Below are positions 23,130 to 29,908 of a DNA stretch of 32,291 nucleotides, piece after piece. The DNA comes from Acidobacteriota bacterium (lineage in GTDB: Bacteria > Acidobacteriota > Vicinamibacteria > Vicinamibacterales > UBA2999). The notes beneath the pieces are model-generated. The model was not told the origin of the DNA, ran no database searches, and was given only the letters and a program-made list of their open reading frames with translations. The first letter of the stretch is position 1, and every line of letters starts with the position of its first letter. The position numbers and the translations under genes were made by a program. The stretch covers positions 1 to 32,291 of the forward strand of contig JACPCS010000069.1 of NCBI GenBank assembly GCA_016184455.1, in the 5' to 3' direction.

Positions 23130-23678
23130 ATGGGTGAATGGCAATACTGGCTCGAGCACCTGCTGCTCCGCGCGGAGCCGGTCGGAGAGTTCATGCGGAC
23201 CGCCTGGGGATGGCCGGCGGCCGAGAGCGTGCACTTCGTCGGCCTCACGCTGCTGTTCGGGTCCATCGTGGTATGGGACCTGCGCCTGCTCGGGGTGGCG
23301 CGCGGTATTCCGATCGGCGCCTTCCATCGGCTGGTGCCGTTCGCCGTCATCGGATTTCTGCTGAACGTCGGCAGCGGCTCGATGTTCCTGATGACCGAGC
23401 CGAATCAGTACCTGTACAACCCCGCCTTTCAGTTCAAGCTGCTGTTCCTCACGGGGGCAGGGCTGAACATCGTGGCGTTCTACACGCTGTTCTTCCGGCG
23501 CGTGCGTCTGCTCGATGCGGGCGCCAGGGCGCCGGCGGCGCTCACGGTGATCGGCGCCGTGTCGCTGGCATGCTGGATTGCCGTGATCATCTGCGGCCGC
23601 CTGATCACGTTCTACCGTCCGCCGCTCTGCGCGCCAGGCGAGCCGCTGGCCTTCATTGCCACGTGCATCATTCGGTAA
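23130..23678 (+). CDS. Four-helix membrane protein, second of a related pair
   Basis: A 182-residue membrane protein, clearly a paralogue of the gene before it (shared DLRLLGV, F.RLVPF, G..NV.SG and YNPAFQFKLLFL segments). It has about five hydrophobic stretches. The C-terminus has two Cys (PPLCAPGEPLAFIATCIIR). The ATG at 23130 is 7 bases after the upstream stop. Its TAA is directly followed by the convergent aldo/keto reductase stop. Two paralogous subunits side by side suggest a heteromeric membrane complex; the function is unknown. Confidence 0.75.
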   Translation: MGEWQYWLEHLLLRAEPVGEFMRTAWGWPAAESVHFVGLTLLFGSIVVWDLRLLGVARGIPIGAFHRLVPFAVIGFLLNVGSGSMFLMTEPNQYLYNPAFQFKLLFLTGAGLNIVAFYTLFFRRVRLLDAGARAPAALTVIGAVSLACWIAVIICGRLITFYRPPLCAPGEPLAFIATCIIR

Positions 23679-24605
23679 TCACGCCGCCGCCTCGGCGTCG
23701 CTGGGAAATCCGTGCTGCACGCGGCCGACGGGGCCCTCATGCTGTGCCGTCGTTTTGTACAGCTCGAAGCGCCCATCCGACGCGTCGTCGCGGACACGCC
23801 GGCGCAGCGCCTCCATCTGGCGCTTCGACATCGGCTTGAAGCCGACAGCGACCTTCAGGTTCTGACGCAGCACGCGCATCGAATCGATGCCGCTGACGGT
23901 CGTCGACACCGGCAGGCTCATCGCATAGCGAAGCGCCTCCTCCGCGCTGACGACCTTCTTCGTCACCTGCCGTCCGTCGCCGCTCAGACTCTTCATGCCG
24001 ATCGGCGCGACGCCGCGCGAGACGAGCACCGGCAGCACCTCCCGCTCGAACGAACGGAACGAGGCGTCGAAGCAGTTGAGCGGCAGCTGGCACGTATCGA
24101 ACGGACAGTCGTGCGCCAGCATCGCGAGATGAATACCAGGGTGCTTGTGGCCGGTGAAGCCGACGAAGCGCACCTTGCCCTGGCGCTTCGCGTCGAGGAG
24201 CGCCTCCACCACGCCGCCGCGGGCGAAATGGCGCTCCGGGTCGTTGTCGTAGACGCACTCGTGGATCTGCCAGAGGTCGAGCACCTCGGTGCGCAGCCGC
24301 CGGAGCGACTGCTCGAGCTGGCGCATCGCTTCGCGCTTGCCGCGCCCGTGCGTGCACACCTTCGTCATCAGGAAGACGCGCTCGCGCCGGTCGGCAATCG
24401 CCCTGCCCATGATCGTCTCCGATCGCCCGCGGTGGTACTCCCAGGCGTTGTCCAGGAAGGTGATGCCGGCGTCGATCGCCGCCTGCGCGATCCGGATGGC
24501 CTCACGCTCGCTCTCCATCTTGCCGAGGTGGTAGCCGCCCAGGCCGAGCGCCGACACCATCACACCGGTGGCGCCGAGGGGGCGGAGCGGAATGTCAGAA
24601 GTCAT
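23679..24605 (-). CDS. Aldo/keto reductase
   Basis: A 308-residue NADPH-dependent reductase with a TIM-barrel fold. The catalytic tetrad is present: Asp52 and Tyr57 (FLDNAWEYHRGRSE), Lys82 (LMTKV) and His115 (WQIHE). The NADPH-binding end of the barrel has VSGIDSMRVLRQNLKVA where many members have SGMS or PGAS. It probably reduces aldehydes or ketones. The ATG at 24605 is chosen over upstream in-frame codons because the family begins at LRPLGATG and GGGAG lies just upstream. It is divergent from bacterioferritin across 133 bases. Confidence 0.92.
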   Translation of the reverse strand: MTSDIPLRPLGATGVMVSALGLGGYHLGKMESEREAIRIAQAAIDAGITFLDNAWEYHRGRSETIMGRAIADRRERVFLMTKVCTHGRGKREAMRQLEQSLRRLRTEVLDLWQIHECVYDNDPERHFARGGVVEALLDAKRQGKVRFVGFTGHKHPGIHLAMLAHDCPFDTCQLPLNCFDASFRSFEREVLPVLVSRGVAPIGMKSLSGDGRQVTKKVVSAEEALRYAMSLPVSTTVSGIDSMRVLRQNLKVAVGFKPMSKRQMEALRRRVRDDASDGRFELYKTTAQHEGPVGRVQHGFPSDAEAAA

Positions 24606-24669
24606 GATGCGCTCCCGTGAGACTGAGATTGAGTCTCGGATGCAAGCGACGGTCCCATGTGCATGATGC

Positions 24670-24699
24670 TTGATTGTTCGCGCGCGGCGCACATACGAT
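24670..24699 (+). promoter_or_regulatory. Possible sigma-70 promoter of bfr
   Basis: TTGATT (24670-24675), an 18-base spacer and TACGAT (24694-24699), giving a leader of about 33 bases before the ATG at 24739. No Fur-like box is apparent. Confidence 0.4.
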
Positions 24700-24738
24700 C
24701 GGTCGCGTGCGGTTCACTGCAGCGAACGAGGAGGCGGC

Positions 24739-25215
24739 ATGCGCGGCAACGACACAGTCATAGCTGAGCTCAACGAGGCGCTCCGCGAGGAGCTGAGAGC
24801 CATCAACCAGTACTTCGTGCACGCGGAGATGTGCCACAACTGGGGATACCACAAGCTCGGCTCCTACATCCGCAAGCAGGCGGTCGACGAGATGAAGCAT
24901 GCCGAGCAGCTGATCGAGCGCGTGCTGTTTCTCGATGGTACGCCAACGATGGAGCCGCTTGCCTTGAACGTCGGCCAGAACGTGCGCGCGCAGATCGAAG
25001 CCGACCTCAAGCTCGAGGTCGGCGCGGTGGCGATGTACAACAAGGCCATCGCCATCGCGCGCGACAACGGCGACGACCAGTCGCGCGATCTGTTCTCGAA
25101 GCTCCTCAAGGATGAAGAAGATCACGTCGACTGGCTCGAAGCCCAGCTCCACATGATCGAGGAGATGGGCTACGAGCGCTATCTGACGATGCAGGCCGAG
25201 GGGGAGAACGAATAG
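24739..25215 (+). CDS. bfr: Bacterioferritin
   Basis: A 158-residue iron-storage protein, the usual length. The di-iron ferroxidase ligands are all present: Glu18, Glu51, His54, Glu93, Glu126 and His129 (one less than E. coli numbering after residue 60). Met52 (DEMKHAEQ), which binds haem between two subunits, is kept, so this is the haem-containing type. Twenty-four subunits form a shell that oxidises Fe2+ and stores it as mineral. The start has GAGGAGG about 5 bases upstream. Its 3' end faces the OsmC gene 4 bases away; both protect against iron/peroxide damage. Confidence 0.97.
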   Translation: MRGNDTVIAELNEALREELRAINQYFVHAEMCHNWGYHKLGSYIRKQAVDEMKHAEQLIERVLFLDGTPTMEPLALNVGQNVRAQIEADLKLEVGAVAMYNKAIAIARDNGDDQSRDLFSKLLKDEEDHVDWLEAQLHMIEEMGYERYLTMQAEGENE

Positions 25216-25219
25216 GGGA

Positions 25220-25663
25220 TCAGACGGCCGACGCTTCGACCGTGATCGCGACGTTGCCGCGAATCGCGTTCGAGATCGGACACCCCTTCTCGGCTCCGGT
25301 GGCGAGCTCCTGGATCGTGCCGCGATCGATCCCTTCGAGCCCCTCGACGACGGCCTCGAGGTGCGATGACACGACCTTGAGGCCGGCGTCGCTCTTGTCG
25401 CCGGTGACCGTGGCGGTCACGCGCACGCGGCGCGCCGTGCCGCCCTGCTTGCCGATCGTGTTCACCAGCACCATCGCGTAGCAGACGGCGTGCGACGCCG
25501 CCATGAACTCCTCGGGGGTCGTCTTGCCGTCGCCTTCGGCGGCGATTCGGCTCGGGAACGTGACCGGCACCGAAAAGGCGCCGGTGCCGGCCCGCGCCGT
25601 CCCGTTGCCCTCCATCAGGGTTCCTGTCCAATCCACGTCAACATGTCGCGCGAACGTTGCCAT
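25220..25663 (-). CDS. OsmC-family peroxiredoxin
   Basis: A 147-residue OsmC/Ohr-type thiol peroxidase. The two catalytic Cys are Cys61 (SHAVCYAM) and Cys128 (KGCPISNA). GDGKTTPEEFMAASHA is the OsmC-subfamily helix. These enzymes reduce organic hydroperoxides in the cytoplasm, with Cys61-type residues forming sulfenic acid that Cys128 resolves. The ATG at 25663 has AGAGGAG 7 bases upstream. Upstream lies a period-7 array. Confidence 0.95.
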   Translation of the reverse strand: MATFARHVDVDWTGTLMEGNGTARAGTGAFSVPVTFPSRIAAEGDGKTTPEEFMAASHAVCYAMVLVNTIGKQGGTARRVRVTATVTGDKSDAGLKVVSSHLEAVVEGLEGIDRGTIQELATGAEKGCPISNAIRGNVAITVEASAV

Positions 25664-25686
25664 CGTGTCAGCTCCTCTGGGCGTGT

Positions 25687-25756
25687 GGCTTTGGACTTCA
25701 GGCTTTGGGCTCGAGGCTGTGACGCCAAGGCCCGAAGTCCAAAGCCCAAGGCCGTG
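25687..25756. repeat. Period-7 array, units GGCTTTG ... AGTCCAA, roughly palindromic
   Basis: Ten 7-mers in register: GGCTTTG, GACTTCA, GGCTTTG, GGCTCGA, GGCTGTG, ACGCCAA, GGCCCGA, AGTCCAA, AGCCCAA, GGCCGTG. The second half is close to the reverse complement of the first, so the array could fold into a long imperfect hairpin. The gap between the OsmC start and the biotin carrier stop (25664-25846) otherwise shows nothing clear. Confidence 0.8.
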
Positions 25757-25846
25757 AGTATTGCATATCCTCGGCGATCACGTCGGTTCGCGTTCGAGCG
25801 TTTCAGGAAGATCTGGTTCGGAGCTCGAAGCGCGAACGACTGATCT

Positions 25847-26368
25847 TCATTCAAGTTCCACGAGTTGGACACCCGGCTGGACGAGCTCCCCGCGACGGCA
25901 GGCAATCGCCTTTACCCGTCCCGCCCGCGGCGCGCGAATCGGCAGCTCCATCTTCATCGCCTCGAGCATGACGAGCAGATCGCCCGTTTCGACTTCCTGG
26001 CCTGGGGACACGTGAATGGCGGCGACGGTCGCGGGCATCGGGGCGGCGAGCGCAAGCTCGTCGTCGTGCCGCGTGCGCGCGGGTGTATCGGTCCGGCTGC
26101 CTTCGACTACGCTCAGGCCAGGAAAGCCGGACGCCACGTACGTCGTGTCCGGTTTCCCTGGCCTGAGCGTAGTCGAAGGCAGCCGGACCGTGTCGACGAC
26201 GTAGACGCGCCCCTCGAGAAACACCCAGCGCGCCTCCGGCGGCCCGGCGGCGTACGCGATGCGCTGGCGCGAGCCGTCGACGATGCGGTACTGCCCGCGG
26301 CCGAGCAGTACGATGTCGAGCTTTCCGGATCCCGGATCCCGGATCCCCGATCCCTGTCCGTCAGCCAC
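25847..26368 (-). CDS. Biotin carboxyl carrier part of an acyl-CoA carboxylase alpha chain (separate ORF)
   Basis: A 173-residue protein with the C-terminal half of a methylcrotonyl-CoA carboxylase-type alpha chain: first a BT-like linker (LDIVLLGRGQYRIVDGSRQR..., about 17-57), then the biotinyl domain (about 108-170) with the biotinylated Lys139 in EAMKMELP. The carrier swings CO2 from biotin carboxylase to the carboxyltransferase. The start appears to be GTG at 26368, overlapping the biotin carboxylase TGA (26361-26363) in another frame. The first 15 codons run through a CCGGATC 7-bp array. Residues about 60-93 come from a 102-bp palindromic element inserted without breaking the frame. In most relatives this region is fused to the biotin carboxylase. 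Confidence 0.85.
   Translation of the reverse strand: MADGQGSGIRDPGSGKLDIVLLGRGQYRIVDGSRQRIAYAAGPPEARWVFLEGRVYVVDTVRLPSTTLRPGKPDTTYVASGFPGLSVVEGSRTDTPARTRHDDELALAAPMPATVAAIHVSPGQEVETGDLLVMLEAMKMELPIRAPRAGRVKAIACRRGELVQPGVQLVELE
26089..26190. repeat. 102-bp palindromic element read in frame inside the biotin carrier
   Basis: The 44-base arms (26089-26132 and 26147-26190) are reverse complements with 2 mismatches around a 14-base centre. The whole is 102 bases, exactly 34 codons. It is translated as RLPSTTLRPGKPDTTY followed by ASGFPGLSVVEGSR, with no stop codon in either direction. A half copy lies in the TamB/Omp85 gene at 16948. Confidence 0.9.
26325..26359. repeat. Period-7 array, unit CCGGATC, at the start of the carrier ORF
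   Basis: CCGGATC three times (26325-26345), then CCCGATC and CCTGTCC. It lies inside the first codons of the biotin carrier ORF, where a gain or loss of one unit would shift the frame. Confidence 0.85.
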
Positions 26369-27842
26369 GCCATCCTCGCAGCGTTGCCCACGGATCGATG
26401 TCGGAGCGCGGAGCCGCAGTCGCCGGCTCGGATGCCGCGAGCGCCACGGCAATGGCGTCGGGCGGCAGTTCGTCCGAGAGGCTGGCAACCAGCGCGCCCC
26501 GCTCGGCGTCGACCAGTCCCGTATCGAGCTGCCCCGCGACCACGCGCGGATGCTCCAGCAGCGCGCACAGGAACGGGCCGTTCGTGCGGACACCGAGAAT
26601 CGGATAGCTGCGGAGCGCCGCGAGGGCGCGCCGCCGGGCCGTCTCCCGGGTCTCGCCCCACGCAATCAGCTTCGCGAGCAGTGGATCGTAATGGACCGAC
26701 ACCTCGCCGCCTTCGGCGACGCCGCTGTCGACGCGGACGGCCGGCATCGACGGCTCGCGATAGAGCAGCAGCGGCCCGGCCTGCGGAAGGTCGTGGCGTG
26801 CGGGATCTTCGGCGTACAGACGTACTTCGATCGCATGGCCGCGCTGCTGCAGCGCGTCCTGCGTCCAGGGCAGCGGCTCGCCGGCGGCGATCGCAATCTG
26901 CGCGCGCACCAGATCCACGCCGGTCGTCTGCTCGGTGACCGGATGCTCGACCTGCAGGCGCGTGTTCATCTCGAGGAAATAGAAGCGCGCCTCGTCGCCC
27001 GAGCCCTCGACGAGGAATTCCACCGTACCGGCATTGCGATATCCGGCGGCGCGCGCGAGCGCCACCGCTGCGCCTCCCATTCGCTCGCGGAGCGCCGGGG
27101 TGACCGCAGGCGACGGCGCTTCCTCGACGACCTTCTGGTGGCGGCGCTGCAGCGAGCACTCGCGCTCGAACAAGTGCACGACGCCGCCGTGGTGGTCGGC
27201 GAGAACCTGAATTTCGATGTGGCGAGGCCGTTCGATCAGGCGCTCGACGTACAGACTCCCGTCGCCGAAGGCGGCGGCCGCCTCACGCCGCGCCTGTGCG
27301 ATGGCCGGCATGAGCGACGCCTCGTCGCGGACGGTTTTCATGCCGATGCCGCCGCCGCCTTCCGACGGCTTGATGAGCACCGGGACGCCAAGGCGCCGCG
27401 CCGCAGCGGCGATCGTCTCGTCGCGCTGATCGGCCGGCGTCTCGCCGGGCACGATCGGCACTCCTGCCTGCGCGGCGAGCGCCCGGGCGGCCGTCTTCGA
27501 GCCCATGCGTGCGATGACCTCCGCGGGCGGGCCGATGAACACGAGCCCGGCCGCCGCGCAGGCGGCGGCGAACGCGTCGTGTTCCGCACGAAAACCGTAG
27601 CCAGGGTGGATGGCTTCGGCGTCGGTCTCCCGCGCGGCCCGCAGGATGGCGTCCGTGGAGAGATAGCTCTCGACCGCCGGCGCCGGACCGATCCGTACCG
27701 CGCGGTCCGCGAGCGCGACGTGCGGCGATCGCGCATCCGCGTCCGAGTAGACCGCCACCGACTCGATCGCGAGCTCACGGCAGGCGCGGATGATGCGAAC
27801 GGCAATCTCGCCGCGATTGGCGATCAGGATGCGGCGGAACAT
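26361..27842 (-). CDS. Biotin carboxylase subunit of an acyl-CoA carboxylase
   Basis: A 493-residue ATP-grasp enzyme that carboxylates biotin with ATP and bicarbonate. It opens MFRRILIANRGEIAVRIIRA and has IHPGYGF, HIEIQVLADHHG, ECSLQRRHQKVVEEAPSP, and the catalytic FLEMNTRLQVEHPVTE. The glycine-rich ATP loop reads KPSEGGGGIGMK instead of the common GGGGGRGM, a variant of some acyl-CoA carboxylases. HPGYGFRAEHD replaces the common HPGYGFLSEN. The chain stops at 26361 after DPWATLRGWRG, the point where alpha chains normally continue into the BT and biotinyl domains, which here form an overlapping ORF in another frame. The ATG at 27842 fits the family start. It follows the carboxyltransferase gene by 74 bases. 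Confidence 0.93.
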   Translation of the reverse strand: MFRRILIANRGEIAVRIIRACRELAIESVAVYSDADARSPHVALADRAVRIGPAPAVESYLSTDAILRAARETDAEAIHPGYGFRAEHDAFAAACAAAGLVFIGPPAEVIARMGSKTAARALAAQAGVPIVPGETPADQRDETIAAAARRLGVPVLIKPSEGGGGIGMKTVRDEASLMPAIAQARREAAAAFGDGSLYVERLIERPRHIEIQVLADHHGGVVHLFERECSLQRRHQKVVEEAPSPAVTPALRERMGGAAVALARAAGYRNAGTVEFLVEGSGDEARFYFLEMNTRLQVEHPVTEQTTGVDLVRAQIAIAAGEPLPWTQDALQQRGHAIEVRLYAEDPARHDLPQAGPLLLYREPSMPAVRVDSGVAEGGEVSVHYDPLLAKLIAWGETRETARRRALAALRSYPILGVRTNGPFLCALLEHPRVVAGQLDTGLVDAERGALVASLSDELPPDAIAVALAASEPATAAPRSDIDPWATLRGWRG

Positions 27843-27889
27843 GGTCGGAATCAAACCACGACGCTCACGAAAATCACGAGAGTCATTAT

Positions 27890-27916
27890 TTCGTGTTCTT
27901 CGTGGCCTTCGTGGTT
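27890..27916. repeat. Period-9 array, TTCGTGGCC/TTCGTGGTT
   Basis: Three 9-mers between the carboxyltransferase stop and the biotin carboxylase start; on the coding strand they read AACCACGAAGGCCACGAAG. This CACGAAG motif is common at gene ends in several phyla. The remaining bases of the gap (27843-27889) show nothing clear. Confidence 0.7.
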
Positions 27917-29524
27917 CTACATTCGAAACACTCCGAATCTTGGCGGCGGGATCGGCGCGTTGTACGCCGCGGATATGCCGAGCGCCAGCGCGGCGCGCGT
28001 CTGCGCCGGATCGAGAATGCCGTCGTCCCAGATGCGTGCGGTGGAGTAGTAGGGCGACCCTTCGACCTCGTACTTCTCGAGGATCGGCCGCCGAATCGCC
28101 TCCTCCTCAACCGCGTCGAGCGTGTTCCCCTCGCGCGCGAGCTGATCGCGCTTGACGGTCGCCAGAACCGACGCCGCCTGCTCGCCGCCCATGACCGAAA
28201 TGCGCGCGTTCGGCCACATCCAGAGCAGGCGCGGCTCGTACGCGCGGCCGCACATCCCGTAGTTGCCGGCGCCAAACGAGCCGCCAATGATCACGGTGAA
28301 CTTCGGCACGACCGAGTTGGCGACCGCGTGCACCATCTTCGCGCCGTCCTTCGCGATCCCCTGCCGCTCGTACTGGCGTCCGACGATGAAGCCGGTGATG
28401 TTCTGCAGGAAGACGAGCGGCACGCCGCGGAGGTTGCAGAGCTCGATGAAGTGCGTCGCCTTCAGCGCCGACTCGGAGAAGAGCACGCCGTTGTTGGCGA
28501 CGATGCCGACGAGCAGGCCGTGCAGCCGCGCGAAGCCGGTGACGAGCGTCGCTCCGTAGCGCGCCTTGAACTCGTCGAACCTCGAGCCGTCCACCAGCCG
28601 CGCGATCACCTCGCGGACGTCGTACGTCTTCCGCACGTCCTCCGGGACGATGCCGTAGATCTCCTGCGGGTCGTACGCCGGGTCCTCCGGCGTGGCGGCG
28701 TCGGCGGGCATCGTCTTGGCCGTCGTGAGCGTCGAGACAATCGTCCGCGTCAGTTGCAGCGCATGCGCGTCATCGTCGGCACGGTAGTCGGCCACGCCCG
28801 AGAGGCGCGTGTGCACGTCGGCGCCGCCGAGCTCCTCGGCGGTGACGTCTTCACCAGTCGCCGCTTTCACCAGCGGCGGACCGCCGAGAAAGATCGTTCC
28901 GGTGCCGCGGACGATCACCGTCTCGTCGGACATGGCAGGCACATACGCGCCGCCGGCAGTACATGAGCCCATCACGGCGGCGATCTGCGCGATCCCCTCG
29001 GCCGACATCCGAGCCTGGTTGAAGAAGATGCGGCCGAAATGCTCCCTGTCGGGGAACACCTCCGCCTGCAGCGGCAGGAACGCGCCGCCGGAGTCCACGA
29101 GATAGATGCAGGGGAGCCGGTTCTCGAGCGCAACCTGCTGCGCCCGTACGTGCTTCTTCACCGTGATCGGGTAGTAGGTGCCACCCTTCACCGTGGCATC
29201 GTTGGCGACAATCATCACCTCGCGCCCCGAGACGCGGCCGATGCCGGTGACGAGGCCCGCACCGGGCGCGTCGTTGTCGTACATGTCCCACGCGGCGAGC
29301 GGCGACAGTTCGAGGAACGGCGATCCCGGATCGAGCAGCTGATCGATGCGTTCGCGCACCGGGAGCTTTCCCTGCGCGCGCAGGCGTTCGAGGTAGCGCG
29401 GCCCGCCGCCCTGCGCGCACACCGTCAGCCGATCGCGCAGCTGCTTCACCAGCGCCGCCATGCGCGCCTGGTTGTCCCGGAAGTCGGGGGCGTCGGTGCG
29501 GATGTGGCTGACGAGGCGATCCAT
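27917..29524 (-). CDS. mccB: Acyl-CoA carboxylase carboxyltransferase, methylcrotonyl-CoA type
   Basis: A 535-residue carboxyltransferase that moves CO2 from biotin to an acyl-CoA. It has both crotonase-like halves: the N-half with [39 protein letters not shown] and [16 protein letters not shown], and the C-half with [28 protein letters not shown] and [18 protein letters not shown]. The [12 protein letters not shown] stretch and the length are typical of methylcrotonyl-CoA carboxylase beta chains (leucine degradation); geranyl-CoA carboxylase is a close alternative. The ATG at 29524 fits the family; the frame is open further upstream, but through a 9-bp repeat. It heads the catalytic genes of the operon and lies 34 bases after the zinc-ribbon gene. 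The hydratase and dehydrogenase of the leucine pathway are not here. Confidence 0.94.
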   Translation of the reverse strand: MDRLVSHIRTDAPDFRDNQARMAALVKQLRDRLTVCAQGGGPRYLERLRAQGKLPVRERIDQLLDPGSPFLELSPLAAWDMYDNDAPGAGLVTGIGRVSGREVMIVANDATVKGGTYYPITVKKHVRAQQVALENRLPCIYLVDSGGAFLPLQAEVFPDREHFGRIFFNQARMSAEGIAQIAAVMGSCTAGGAYVPAMSDETVIVRGTGTIFLGGPPLVKAATGEDVTAEELGGADVHTRLSGVADYRADDDAHALQLTRTIVSTLTTAKTMPADAATPEDPAYDPQEIYGIVPEDVRKTYDVREVIARLVDGSRFDEFKARYGATLVTGFARLHGLLVGIVANNGVLFSESALKATHFIELCNLRGVPLVFLQNITGFIVGRQYERQGIAKDGAKMVHAVANSVVPKFTVIIGGSFGAGNYGMCGRAYEPRLLWMWPNARISVMGGEQAASVLATVKRDQLAREGNTLDAVEEEAIRRPILEKYEVEGSPYYSTARIWDDGILDPAQTRAALALGISAAYNAPIPPPRFGVFRM

Positions 29525-29529
29525 CAGGC

Positions 29530-29560
29530 GTTCGGATCGTTCGGATGGTTCGGGACGTTC
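29530..29560. repeat. Period-9 array, unit GTTCGGATC
   Basis: GTTCGGATC, GTTCGGATG, GTTCGGGAC and the start of a fourth unit fill the gap between the zinc-ribbon stop and the carboxyltransferase start. A period of 9 keeps the carboxyltransferase frame open upstream and so blurs its start. Confidence 0.65.
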
Positions 29561-29759
29561 ACCATCCGCAGCAGTCGGTCTTGTAGCCGCACGCCGGGCA
29601 CCGCCAGACCGCATGCATGCGGTACATTTCGGCCTTCCCGCACCGCTCGCAGATCATGGCGTCCTCGCGGCAGGCGCCGCCGGCGGTGGTAGGAAGTGGG
29701 TGGGTCGGAGCGTCATCGGCGGAGGCGGGCGAGGGTGGAACCGTCTTGGTTTCCGCCAT
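29559..29759 (-). CDS. Small zinc-ribbon protein (66 aa)
   Basis: A 66-residue protein with a Pro/Ala-rich N-terminal half and a compact zinc ribbon at the end: C-x2-C (ICERCG) and C-x2-C (WRCPACG) 14 residues apart, closing with YKTDCCGW. The four Cys probably bind one Zn2+. Partner (nucleic acid or protein) unknown. The ATG at 29759 lies 7 bases after a perfect TATAAT, which suggests leaderless translation; an ATG at 29768 lies inside that box. It is the first gene of the carboxylase operon, so it may help regulate or assemble that enzyme, though this is only inferred from position. Confidence 0.7.
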   Translation of the reverse strand: MAETKTVPPSPASADDAPTHPLPTTAGGACREDAMICERCGKAEMYRMHAVWRCPACGYKTDCCGW

Positions 29760-29766
29760 CGGCGGC

Positions 29767-29772
29767 ATTATA
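29767..29772 (-). promoter_or_regulatory. -10 box of the zinc-ribbon/carboxylase operon
   Basis: TATAAT on the minus strand, 7 bases before the ATG at 29759. No Shine-Dalgarno sequence is present, so the mRNA would begin at the start codon. No consensus -35 box is seen. Confidence 0.5.
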
Positions 29773-29779
29773 AGGGCGA

Positions 29780-29833
29780 TTCTCGACAAGCTCAGCTGCA
29801 TGCTGTCTATACATGCTGTAACATTTCTCGACA
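29780..29833. promoter_or_regulatory. Nested direct repeats in the divergent control region
   Basis: TTCTCGACA occurs at 29780-29788 and 29825-29833, and between them CATGCTGT at 29799-29806 and 29812-29819. The arrangement lies between the zinc-ribbon and NtrC-type promoters and could hold regulator sites. No known operator is recognised. Confidence 0.35.
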
Positions 29834-29850
29834 GGCGAGCGCCGACTGTA

Positions 29851-29878
29851 TTGAATGCCAACGTGTTCGTGCTAGCAT
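29851..29878 (+). promoter_or_regulatory. Possible sigma-70 promoter of the NtrC-type regulator gene
   Basis: TTGAAT (29851-29856), a 16-base spacer and TAGCAT (29873-29878). The leader to the ATG at 29909 would be about 24 bases with no clear Shine-Dalgarno sequence. Confidence 0.4.
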
Positions 29879-29908
29879 AGCCACTCTCGCTCGTCTGCTA
29901 TTGGATCC

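Noticed and set aside
26361-26368. A sequencing frameshift that artificially splits one alpha chain
   Set aside because: Not excluded, but a GTG start overlapping the stop and an intact downstream frame give a workable two-gene reading, so it is reported as a split with that caveat.
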